A DNA stretch of 64,000 bases, taken from contig NZ_VEIO01000003.1 of assembly GCF_007680605.1 (NCBI RefSeq), positions 303,492 through 367,491 on the forward strand, in the 5' to 3' direction. The position numbers were made by a program, and so were the translations under genes. This stretch comes from Paenibacillus xylanexedens. GTDB taxonomy: Bacteria > Bacillota > Bacilli > Paenibacillales > Paenibacillaceae. Of this stretch, positions 43,828 to 51,066 are shown in pieces. Positions within the stretch are counted from its first letter, which is position 1, and each line of letters starts with the position of its first letter. The notes under the pieces were generated by a model. It ran no database searches. It was not told where the DNA came from and saw only the letters and a list, made by a program, of their open reading frames with translations.

Positions 43828-43873
43828 AAAAAAGAACGTTCACTTCCACAGCAATGCAGAAATGAACGTTCTT
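43828..43873 (-). terminator. Terminator of the PhnA-like gene
   Basis: AAGAACGTTCA/TGAACGTTCTT stem (43863-43873 with 43832-43842) with TTTTTT next on the minus strand. Confidence 0.78.
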
Positions 43874-43930
43874 GATGGATGAAGACAAGTATATTAGGAC
43901 TCATGTACAGTGCAGTCCCTGCACGCCACC

Positions 43931-44272
43931 CTAGATTTTTTTCACAAATTCGGACTTCAACTTCATCGCGCCAAGGCTATCGATCTTGCAATCAATATCG
44001 TGATCTCCATCGATCAGACGAATATTCTTCACCTTGGTTCCTTGTTTCACGACGAGCGAGCTGCCTTTCACCTTGAGGTCTTTAATGACCGTAACGGTAT
44101 CCCCATCCTTCAGTACATTCCCGTTGGCATCACGCACAACTTTGGATTCCTCGGCATCCCCTTGATCCGCTTCCAAAGACCATTCATGCGCACATTCCGG
44201 GCATACGAGCAAATTTCCGTCCTCGTACGTATACTCCGAATTACATTTCGGACAATTAGGCAAAGTAGACAT
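43931..44272 (-). CDS. PhnA/YjdM-family zinc-ribbon protein
   Basis: The 113-residue protein has an N-terminal zinc ribbon with two Cys-x2-Cys pairs (CPKC near 7-10, CPEC near 24-27) and the conserved PhnA C-terminal domain, VVRDANGNVLKDGDTVTVIKDL, then KVKNIRLIDGDHDIDCKID. It was named from the E. coli phn region, but phosphonate breakdown activity is not established for this family. ATG 44272 has GGAG upstream; the ATG at 44290 precedes that site. Own terminator downstream. Confidence 0.9.
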   Translation of the reverse strand: MSTLPNCPKCNSEYTYEDGNLLVCPECAHEWSLEADQGDAEESKVVRDANGNVLKDGDTVTVIKDLKVKGSSLVVKQGTKVKNIRLIDGDHDIDCKIDSLGAMKLKSEFVKKI

Positions 44273-44544
44273 ATGTATTAAACTCTCCATTCTAAAATTG
44301 GCTTACATGCAAGTATACGGGATTTGGGCCGTTTGTTCCATACGATGGATCACTGCAACACATGTTTAACTTATAGGGAAGGTTCCACCCACACCGAATT
44401 TAAACCAAATTTAAACTTGATTCTACCCTTGCTTTAAGGAAATCCGCTTAATATGTAAGTATGCAAACAGTAACGAATATCATTTTATAAACCTTACGGA
44501 CATTGTCCTCTGCTTATATTTCCATGCCAAAGGAGTTTCTGCTT

Positions 44545-45696
44545 ATGTCATCCTATGTTTTCCCCATTCAGACCGCGTTTATCATCTTTGTCATTGCATC
44601 CATGTTTCTGCTGGTGCCGTGGTTAATCTATGGTTATCGCAAAGACGGCTTCTTTAGCTGGTCCCGGTTTGCCGTCAGCTTTTCTTTTATTTTCTTCCTC
44701 ATGGCTGCTTACTGCCTTGTGATCCTGCCGCTTCCCGCGACTCGAAATAACTGTGCTGGCCACGCAGCGAATGCGGTCTATTACAACCTTCAGCCCTTTA
44801 TGTTTGTGAAAGACATTATGAGGGAAACACCCATCATCTGGTCTCAACCCTCTACATGGATCAACATGATTAAGGGCCGTGCTTTCTTGCAGGTGCTGTT
44901 TAATGTCCTGCTACTCATGCCGCTGGGGGTCTATATCCGGTATTTCTGGCAAAAGAGAGCATTCTGGAAACATGCCTTTGTCGCCGGTTTTGGGCTTTCC
45001 TTATTTTTCGAAGTCACGCAACTCACCGGGTTGTACGGGTATTTCAGTTGTCCTTACCGACTGTTCGATGTGGATGATCTAATGTTGAACACCTCAGGTG
45101 CAGTGATTGGATTTTTCGCAGCCCCGCTTGTGTTGGCCTTGTTCCCGTCACGTGAGAGTATTCAAGCTAAGAGTGAGCAAATCATGGAGCAAAACCGCGT
45201 CTATCCTGTGCCACAGTTGCTCGCACTGCTGATCGACGGTATTGTTGTCATGATTATCGACACCTTCATCTCCATATTCACAGCGTCCAATGATATTCAG
45301 GATGTTATCAATACGTCCACGGCGATGGTTATCGTGCTGTTCTTTATCCCTTGGGTACGCAACGGAGTCACGCCAGGCTCTGCCGTTCTCCGGTTCCGAT
45401 ATGTCGATCGTCAAACGGGTATGCCGACGCTTAGAGCATTATTGAAACGATTTATTGCCATATATGCTCCGTGGTTTGTGTTAACGGTTATTCAACTGGT
45501 AAGTCAGTATGCATCCCCTAACTACCAGGATGATGTGCTTAATTCTTATCTGGTCTGGATTTTCCTAGGCATAAACTTTTTAGTCTTCCTCGTATATTTC
45601 GTCCTCTTTATCCATGTGTTGGTCGTGATATTCTCGGGTGGAAAACGTTCCTTCTACTTCGACGAGGCCTCTCATACGCGAGCCTCCCGTAAATAA
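44545..45696 (+). CDS. VanZ-RDD fusion membrane protein
   Basis: The 383-residue membrane protein joins a VanZ-like domain (about 1-205; YYNLQPFMFVKDI, LFNVLLLMPLGVYIR, FEVTQLTGLYGYFSC..FDVDDLMLNTSGAVIG) to an RDD domain (about 220-370; LLALLIDGIVVMI, FRYVDRQTGMPTLRALLKRF). VanZ proteins confer low-level teicoplanin resistance in some hosts; RDD proteins include ion or small-molecule exchangers. The start at 44545 has AAAGGAG nine bases upstream; the frame to 44503 has no site. Ends at a strong terminator. Confidence 0.86.
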   Translation: MSSYVFPIQTAFIIFVIASMFLLVPWLIYGYRKDGFFSWSRFAVSFSFIFFLMAAYCLVILPLPATRNNCAGHAANAVYYNLQPFMFVKDIMRETPIIWSQPSTWINMIKGRAFLQVLFNVLLLMPLGVYIRYFWQKRAFWKHAFVAGFGLSLFFEVTQLTGLYGYFSCPYRLFDVDDLMLNTSGAVIGFFAAPLVLALFPSRESIQAKSEQIMEQNRVYPVPQLLALLIDGIVVMIIDTFISIFTASNDIQDVINTSTAMVIVLFFIPWVRNGVTPGSAVLRFRYVDRQTGMPTLRALLKRFIAIYAPWFVLTVIQLVSQYASPNYQDDVLNSYLVWIFLGINFLVFLVYFVLFIHVLVVIFSGGKRSFYFDEASHTRASRK

Positions 45697-45738
45697 TAAA
45701 TCAAGTGTGCTCTCCCTAACAGAGACGACCACATAGCC

Positions 45739-45781
45739 AAAAAAGGCGGCATCTCATGGTTATTCCATGAGGCCGCCTTTT
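45739..45781. terminator. Bidirectional terminator between VanZ-RDD and carboxylesterase genes
   Basis: AAAAGGCGGC with inner TCTCATGG/CCATGAG pairing and GCCGCCTTTT; the genes converge here. Confidence 0.85.
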
Positions 45782-45846
45782 GCAATTAGAAAGACTAAGA
45801 TTTTAGAACTCGTTGTATATTCTCAGACTTGTGATTGAAGGATACC

Positions 45847-47307
45847 TTACTTAACACCCAGCAGTTCGCGTTTGGAAGCCTCTGGGTCATGCACAACCTC
45901 AATCTCATGGTTGAAAATAAGTGTCGCCCGATCTTCACGATATTCAGGCCATTCGATTCCTGCTGTCTCCGGCTTGCCGTTTCTCGCGAAGGAAATCCAG
46001 GCATCCTGTACTTTGAGAGCAAGCGCTTTAGCCGCTTCATCCGGCACAGCCTTCATGAATTTCAGCGCATCCAGCGTGTTAAAGACAAAGAACATCTCAA
46101 TGCTGTGAATCGCTCTTCTCAGAAGCGGATGCTCCGGCATTACCCAGTCAAAACGGTACATCCACACCGGGGCATGTTTCTGCTGTGCAGATGCATACTG
46201 TAGTGCTGACCGCCAGAAGAACATATCCGTCATAACTTGAGCTTGTCCATCTGCTGTCTTCGGATAACGATCCGCGATAGCAGCGCGATTCTCCAGATCA
46301 GGCGTCATGAAATCAACGCCCTGCACCATATCAATTTCATTGGAAAACGGGACATCTGGCTGAATAAATAACGATCCTTCATGCAGCGTTGTTCCGATCA
46401 GTACCGGAATATCCTGCGCGAATCCCTCACTTACAGCCTGGAGTGGTATCTGGGGCAGTGTCTCACCATCAAGCACAGGCTGGAACAACAAGGCCATACC
46501 TGCTCCGCTCTGTTGCTTCACCGTTTCTGCTGCCGCCATAATCTGCTCTACCGGAATGCTGTTCAGCTTGGCCAGGCTGTCCCGGTCTATACCAAGCACC
46601 TTCAACATGCCCTCACGCAAGGCTGAAGCTTGTTCAGCTGGCATGAATTGCGAAGCGCCACTCTCCATGATGGCACGCTGGAAAAGCCCTTTGGCTGCTG
46701 GCATCGCCATTAGTGCGGCAATACTCATACTGCCTGCCGATTCGCCAAACACCGTTACCTGACCGGGGTCACCGCCGAAGGAAGTAATGTTATCTTTCAC
46801 CCATTGCAGCGCCGCTACCTGATCCAGCAGGCCTGCATTGGATACGTAGGAATCATGCAGCGGAGCCATATGCAGGAATCCTAGCGGCCCAAGACGATAG
46901 TTAATCGTCACCACGATGACGTCGCCGCGAACAGCCAGCTGTGTGCCATCATATACAGGCAGACTGCCTGATCCGGTTACGAACGATCCCCCGTGAATCC
47001 AGACCATGACGGGAAGGGGCTGACTGCTTTCTTTTTCGGGTGCCCATATGTTCAGATACAGACTGTCTTCTGACTCTGGCGGCTTCTGCCCGCCCATCCA
47101 TTCCGAATCCCGACGCGGCTGTATATTCTCAGGCCCGAATTCGGTCGCCTGTCTGATTCCTTCCCATGACTCGGGCTGTACCGGAGCTCGGAAACGCAGC
47201 TCTCCCACTGGCGGTTTCGCATACGGAATACCCTTCCATACACTTGCACCGTGTAAAAGCTCGCCTTGAACCGTACCATATTTCGTTTGAACCTGAAGTT
47301 CTCGCAT
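45847..47307 (-). CDS. Type B carboxylesterase/lipase (PnbA-like)
   Basis: The 486-residue alpha/beta hydrolase matches bacterial para-nitrobenzyl esterases. Motifs are GIPYAKPPVGELRF near 25-38, the oxyanion hole MVWIHGGSFVTGSG near 98-111, nucleophile motif FGESAGSMS near 183-191, and a late HSIEMFFVF with the catalytic His. No signal peptide is present, so it is probably cytosolic. ATG 47307 is preferred; the frame extends to 47355 but has no ribosome site there. Last gene before the AT-rich island. Confidence 0.9.
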   Translation of the reverse strand: MRELQVQTKYGTVQGELLHGASVWKGIPYAKPPVGELRFRAPVQPESWEGIRQATEFGPENIQPRRDSEWMGGQKPPESEDSLYLNIWAPEKESSQPLPVMVWIHGGSFVTGSGSLPVYDGTQLAVRGDVIVVTINYRLGPLGFLHMAPLHDSYVSNAGLLDQVAALQWVKDNITSFGGDPGQVTVFGESAGSMSIAALMAMPAAKGLFQRAIMESGASQFMPAEQASALREGMLKVLGIDRDSLAKLNSIPVEQIMAAAETVKQQSGAGMALLFQPVLDGETLPQIPLQAVSEGFAQDIPVLIGTTLHEGSLFIQPDVPFSNEIDMVQGVDFMTPDLENRAAIADRYPKTADGQAQVMTDMFFWRSALQYASAQQKHAPVWMYRFDWVMPEHPLLRRAIHSIEMFFVFNTLDALKFMKAVPDEAAKALALKVQDAWISFARNGKPETAGIEWPEYREDRATLIFNHEIEVVHDPEASKRELLGVK

Positions 47308-47599
47308 TCCGCTTCTACATCCTCTCCGTGATTGAATACTTTCATTGGCAATCATGATTAGAGCTTAATTAGGCTAAACATGTGTATATATTTGAGTATA
47401 AATCTTCGGCATACCCATTTACAAATTTTGCCCAGATGGATACCGTTTGATGTTAACTATAGCGTCCTCAGAGAAAATGTAATATCCAGACTCCATTTCG
47501 TTCTTTTCGCCTATATTTTTACTTAATAGTGGGTAATTTGCCTTATGTTAAATTTCACCATATAATTAATATTCAATTCAAAAGCAAAGGATGAGCAAC

Positions 47600-48406
47600 A
47601 TGACTCTACTCCACAATCCCAGAACTGCGGTTCCGCCCAATTGGAGTTCAAAACTCCAATTCTCAAGAGCACAATGGATGGATTGGAAATCAGAGTATAA
47701 AGGAACTTCATTGCGAGAACTCAAAACTCACATTTCTCATACTGGATTAAAGAAGAGGCAGAACTCCAATAAAAAAGTGCTAGAGCTGTTTAGAAGTAAA
47801 CTAAATTTGCTACAAGGGCAGTTCTTTTATCCACATCTCTTTTTTCTAGTAGACCTAGAGGGAATTGTACTAGATATCCATGGGGAGGATTCTCTTTATC
47901 AGGATTTCGAACCCTTGATCGTTAGGCCAGGTAGTGCAATGTCCATGGAATCAGGAGGAATTAACGCCATCTCTATCGCCATTAAAACAGGGGAGAACAT
48001 ATTCCTTGAAGGTGACGAACATCAACTAAGCTTCTTCAAAAGTTGGCTCTGCCTTTGCAGTCCAATTAAAGTTCAAGGTGAAATAGTAGCTTTTCTAAAT
48101 TTCTCACGCCATACCCCGTTTGTATATGACAGTATATTTGCTTTAGTTTCATCTATCGTAGCCTCTATTGAATACGAATTAGAGTTAGAAATGCAGACTC
48201 ATAATCAGATAGATAATCTATTTGATACTTACTGTTTTACGGCAAGAGAGCGTGAAGTTGCCAATCTCTGGCTACAGAATAAAGGAGCACTATACATAGG
48301 TGAGAAATTAGGAATTACGGAAGGCACAGTAAGAAACTTTGTGAAGAAGATTTATATGAAATCCGGAGTGAATGATCGTGGGGGATTTATGAAAAAGTTT
48401 TATTAA
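47600..48406 (+). CDS. GAF-LuxR transcriptional regulator at the island edge
   Basis: The roughly 268-residue protein has a GAF-like domain similar to the N-terminal region of AcoR-type activators (MSMESGGINAISIAIKTGEN; EHQLSFFKSWLCLCSPI; GEIVAFLNFS). A C-terminal LuxR HTH follows (FTAREREVANLWLQNKGALY; LGITEGTVRNFVKKIYMKSG). The AAA+ sigma-54 domain of AcoR is absent. ATG 47600 has AAAGG eight bases upstream; 47591 is an alternative. AT-rich codons like the bacteriocin genes beyond. It may control the island, but there is no direct proof. Confidence 0.75.
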   Translation: MTLLHNPRTAVPPNWSSKLQFSRAQWMDWKSEYKGTSLRELKTHISHTGLKKRQNSNKKVLELFRSKLNLLQGQFFYPHLFFLVDLEGIVLDIHGEDSLYQDFEPLIVRPGSAMSMESGGINAISIAIKTGENIFLEGDEHQLSFFKSWLCLCSPIKVQGEIVAFLNFSRHTPFVYDSIFALVSSIVASIEYELELEMQTHNQIDNLFDTYCFTAREREVANLWLQNKGALYIGEKLGITEGTVRNFVKKIYMKSGVNDRGGFMKKFY

Positions 48407-48410
48407 AAAT

Positions 48411-48460
48411 AACGGGACATTAGTAGTGAGACATACGCTGAAGTCCCGTTTGTTTTCTTT
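48411..48460. terminator. Bidirectional terminator after GAF-LuxR gene
   Basis: AACGGGAC (48411-48418) pairs with GTCCCGTT (48443-48450), followed by TGTTTTCTTTT; minus-strand flank also T-rich. Confidence 0.72.
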
Positions 48461-48468
48461 TATTATAT

Positions 48469-48711
48469 TCATAAACTTCTTATTCCTGAAATAATAGTAC
48501 TTAGGTGAATAAGAAATACGGTGACTGTAACCATCCAGAAAAGCACTAAGGGCTGACTTAGAGCCCCATCACGGATCGCTTGCACTACTAACAGTATAGT
48601 CCAAAAAACTAATGCTATTAACAATAACTTTGTCGCCATAGAAGCCGCTTTCAACATCGCTAGTGTGTAACCAATTACTATAACTACCAGTGATAATCTG
48701 TATTCTTTCAA
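48469..48711 (-). CDS. Small three-TM membrane protein of the bacteriocin island (80 aa)
   Basis: TTG 48711 is the start, seven bases after AAAGGGAG; the frame's ATG (48735) lies upstream of that site without one of its own. The protein has about three TM segments (LSLVVIVIGYTLAML, KLLLIALVFWTILLVV, LVLFWMVTVTVFLIHLSTII). No family recognised. As the last minus-strand gene downstream of the bacteriocin-like peptides it is a candidate immunity protein, which is inference from position and membrane topology. Confidence 0.6.
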   Translation of the reverse strand: MKEYRLSLVVIVIGYTLAMLKAASMATKLLLIALVFWTILLVVQAIRDGALSQPLVLFWMVTVTVFLIHLSTIISGIRSL

Positions 48712-48759
48712 TAATGAACTCCCTTTCCTTTCCATGGTTATTTCAAATCTTGCTATAAT

Positions 48760-49096
48760 CTACTTTTGTTTTTTTATTCTAATACCGAAAGCTACAGCCA
48801 GCATAAAAAGCACACCTAAAATACTGAGAATGATCATTGAGGTGTTAACAGAAGGATCTTTATCATTCAGAAAATGAGGAAATAGGCGATTTAGTAATAC
48901 GAGGGAAAAAACGAAAAATTGTAGAATGAAATATGGCACATACATTATATTATGAGTTTGGCTATAAAAATACACGAGAAGTAAAAATACAATCAAATTA
49001 TATATTGATGTCGGCTTGTACTAAAATTAAGATGTAATACAGTAAAGCCAATGATAAAATCAATAGTTATTAATGCCTTTATATTTTTGAATTCAT
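48760..49096 (-). pseudogene. Frameshifted small membrane protein gene
   Basis: One reading runs from ATG 49096 through MNSK, then shifts frame at an A-run into NIKALITIDFIIGFTVLHLN, then shifts again near 49020 into PTSIYNLIVFLLLVYFYSQ and on to a Lys-rich end at 48760. Adding one base at each of two points gives a single roughly 112-residue membrane protein with three or four TM segments. Two breaks suggest a decaying gene; errors in the sequence are the alternative. The intact distal piece (from TTG 48996, 78 codons) has no ribosome site. Confidence 0.45.
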
Positions 49097-49134
49097 AACT
49101 CCTCATCTCACAATTCGTGTTATATCAATCTTAG

Positions 49135-49311
49135 CTACAGCAGATTGTCGATTAAAAGACCTAATTTATATCCTAGACTATAAGATTCTTCGGTAAGAGT
49201 AACTATACCTTTTAGTAGAAGGTTAAATGTATTAAAAATAATAACTCCTACCATAGGTATAATCACAGGTAAAATACCTTTCCCATACCGATCCCATTTT
49301 ATATTCATCAA
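49135..49311 (-). CDS. Small one-TM protein, paralogue A (58 aa)
   Basis: A short ORF whose product has an N-terminal basic/aromatic start (MNIKWDRYGKGILPVIIPMV), one TM segment and a conserved tail ESYSLGYKLGLLIDNLL. It is homologous over its whole length to the ORF at 54789-54965 (35 of 58 identical by my hand alignment). Alignment places the start at TTG 49311, nine bases after GGAGG; ATG 49308 is the next codon. No known family. It lies among the island's membrane genes. A bacteriocin immunity role, or a further peptide toxin, is possible. Confidence 0.68.
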   Translation of the reverse strand: MMNIKWDRYGKGILPVIIPMVGVIIFNTFNLLLKGIVTLTEESYSLGYKLGLLIDNLL

Positions 49312-49350
49312 AGAAAAGAGCCTCCGTTCTTAATTTACCTCACCCCAAAG

Positions 49351-49530
49351 CTACTTTTTAATTTTCTTTGATTTCCTTAATTTAATAAACTCTACAGATA
49401 TAAATAACATTATAATTAGTAATGATACAAGCGATAACAAGGCTAACCTTTTTTCTTTCAAAAATACATAAATAAGATTGACAAGTGGAATTAACAATAA
49501 AAAAATTCCGTAGTAATTTTTTTTATTCAT
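49351..49530 (-). CDS. Small two-TM protein of the bacteriocin island (59 aa)
   Basis: ATG 49530 has GGAGGAGCCC upstream. The product (MNKKNYYGIFLLLIPLVNLI...) has two TM segments and a very basic C-terminal tail (KLRKSKKIKK). This size, topology and charge are common among bacteriocin immunity proteins, and it directly follows the CPBP gene (34 bp), but I recognise no specific family. Confidence 0.65.
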   Translation of the reverse strand: MNKKNYYGIFLLLIPLVNLIYVFLKEKRLALLSLVSLLIIMLFISVEFIKLRKSKKIKK

Positions 49531-49563
49531 GGGCTCCTCCAACATACATGGATATCTCGTATC

Positions 49564-50214
49564 TTATAACAGTACAACTAAAGCATTCCAGACCATATGA
49601 AGAACTATACCAGGAATCAGAGAATTTGTTTTAAAATAGATATAATTGAATATCAGCCCATATATCGTAGTCAAAATGAATAAGTCACTGTGCAGAAGCC
49701 CAAAGATCACCGAGGAAACAATCAAAGCCCATTTGAAACCAAATTTATTAAGTACGGTAGTAAAAAGTAAACCTCTGAATAGTAACTCCTCATAAAAAGG
49801 TATAATGATTATTATGGACAAGATCATAAATATGTTCTTTACGTTAAAAACCTGATTTAATTCATCCAATTTCAAACTTTCCCTTTGACTTTCATCCGAA
49901 CCAAAACCAAAACCTAAAATAAAAATCGATGATAGGGTAAATAATGCCAACCCAGCAAGAACGTAGGCTAATACTGGTCTCAAACTCAATTTTAACTTAT
50001 CAGATATAAAACCTCTAAATCGATTATTTAAGGAGAGAAAAGCGACATATGATAGCACTTGAAATAACATAAATATAAATGCCTCATCTATATTTCGAAT
50101 ACCCATTATCTTAAGTGTTGTAGAGATTATAATCATTAATAGTGCTGGTATTGACAATATGAAGACTATTTTCATAGCAACTTCTTTAAAACTATATACT
50201 TTGCCCGAATACAT
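49564..50214 (-). CDS. CPBP-family intramembrane metalloprotease
   Basis: The 216-residue protein has about six TM segments and the three CPBP (Abi) motifs: PFYEELLFRG near 143-152 (EExxxR), FGLLHSD near 170-176 and a late HMVWN near 206-210. CPBP proteases are frequent next to class II bacteriocin genes (the Abi/Sak immunity type), where they protect the producer or process peptides. AGAGGTGG precedes the ATG. It lies just downstream of the two leader peptides, 72 bp from the second. Immunity is the leading inference. Confidence 0.87.
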   Translation of the reverse strand: MYSGKVYSFKEVAMKIVFILSIPALLMIIISTTLKIMGIRNIDEAFIFMLFQVLSYVAFLSLNNRFRGFISDKLKLSLRPVLAYVLAGLALFTLSSIFILGFGFGSDESQRESLKLDELNQVFNVKNIFMILSIIIIIPFYEELLFRGLLFTTVLNKFGFKWALIVSSVIFGLLHSDLFILTTIYGLIFNYIYFKTNSLIPGIVLHMVWNALVVLL

Positions 50215-50286
50215 TACTCTATCCCACCTCTTACAGTAGTAGCCTGGTTACATAGATTATACGTAATCAGGCTACTTCATTACTAA

Positions 50287-50484
50287 TTATCTTTTATTCC
50301 ATCCATCCACTACACCGCTCGTAAACCCTTTTGAGAAATCCCAAATTGGTTCTAGAACTGCCACACCTCTTAAAAGGCCGTTCTTGCTTGCTTTCTCTGC
50401 TGTATCTAGTAAATCTGAAAACCAGCCACCACCATCTATTTGTAACATTTCATCGGAACTAAGTTCTACAAATTGTGTATGCAT
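50287..50484 (-). CDS. Double-glycine-leader bacteriocin-like peptide 2
   Basis: A 65-residue precursor. The leader MHTQFVELSSDEMLQIDGG (19 residues) matches the double-glycine pattern (L-S-x-x-E-x-L-x-x-I-x-G-G), giving a predicted 46-residue mature peptide that starts GWFSDLLDTAEKAS. It contains GFTSG (a GxxxG motif), several aromatic residues and a basic end (DGWNKR). TAGGAGG precedes the ATG. With the neighbouring peptide it fits a two-peptide class IIb bacteriocin. The C39-type exporter across the divergent promoter is the expected processing enzyme. Confidence 0.82.
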   Translation of the reverse strand: MHTQFVELSSDEMLQIDGGGWFSDLLDTAEKASKNGLLRGVAVLEPIWDFSKGFTSGVVDGWNKR

Positions 50485-50511
50485 ACATTCTTACCTCCTA
50501 ATTAAAATAAA

Positions 50512-50721
50512 TTATCTTCTACCATTCGTAGCATAATTAATATAGTTCCACGGATTAACGAATTCTTTAACTGCTGAACCTATGCCCTTAACGCCTTCTA
50601 CAACCCCTTGTCCAACATAGCCTACGCCATATCCCACAGCTTTACCCAAGTCTTCCATAATGCCCCCTCCATTGATATCTTCCAACTCAGACATAGACAA
50701 TTGACTAAAATTATTATTCAT
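50512..50721 (-). CDS. Double-glycine-leader bacteriocin-like peptide 1 (glycine zipper)
   Basis: A 69-residue precursor with leader MNNNFSQLSMSELEDINGG, an excellent match to the double-glycine consensus, and a 50-residue mature part starting GIMEDLGKAVG. This part is glycine-rich with overlapping GxxxG spacing (GYGVGYVGQGVVEGVKGIG), as in membrane-inserting class IIb peptides, and ends in a polar NPWNYINYATNGRR. ATAGGAGG precedes the ATG. First gene of the minus-strand unit, 27 bp before peptide 2. It could alternatively be a pheromone-like or effector peptide exported by the same system. Confidence 0.85.
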   Translation of the reverse strand: MNNNFSQLSMSELEDINGGGIMEDLGKAVGYGVGYVGQGVVEGVKGIGSAVKEFVNPWNYINYATNGRR

Positions 50722-51066
50722 ATGCTACTACCTCCTATAATTTTGAATCTATGTAAAATTAATACTTAAATTAGTTTTTGTCAATATCTTTTTTACATCT
50801 CTTTATTAACTTGTTATCTGATCCTAGGCCATATAAAACATAATTAATTCATATACATAGTATAAAATCTACAATTAATAAAAATATAATCCTATATCCA
50901 CTATTAGATATGTACTCCATATGCCATATAGCTTATTCTAAACATTCTCTTCTTATATTCTGGGTAGATAATCAAGATTTTAGAAATGATACTTCCCATA
51001 GTAAAAGTGTAGAAACTTTGATTAATACGATATTTAAGTCATGATTTACTACTTTCGGAGGTTCAC
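50722..51066. other. AT-rich divergent promoter region of the bacteriocin island
   Basis: The 345-bp gap between peptide 1 and the exporter gene is very AT-rich and carries no ORF that I trust. It must hold both divergent promoters. I recognise the minus-strand promoter only; no clear repeat suggesting a specific regulator was found. Confidence 0.6.
50756..50784 (-). promoter_or_regulatory. Promoter of the bacteriocin peptide unit
   Basis: TTGACA (50779-50784), a 17-bp spacer and TAATTT (50756-50761) on the minus strand, 35 bp before the first peptide start. Confidence 0.55.
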
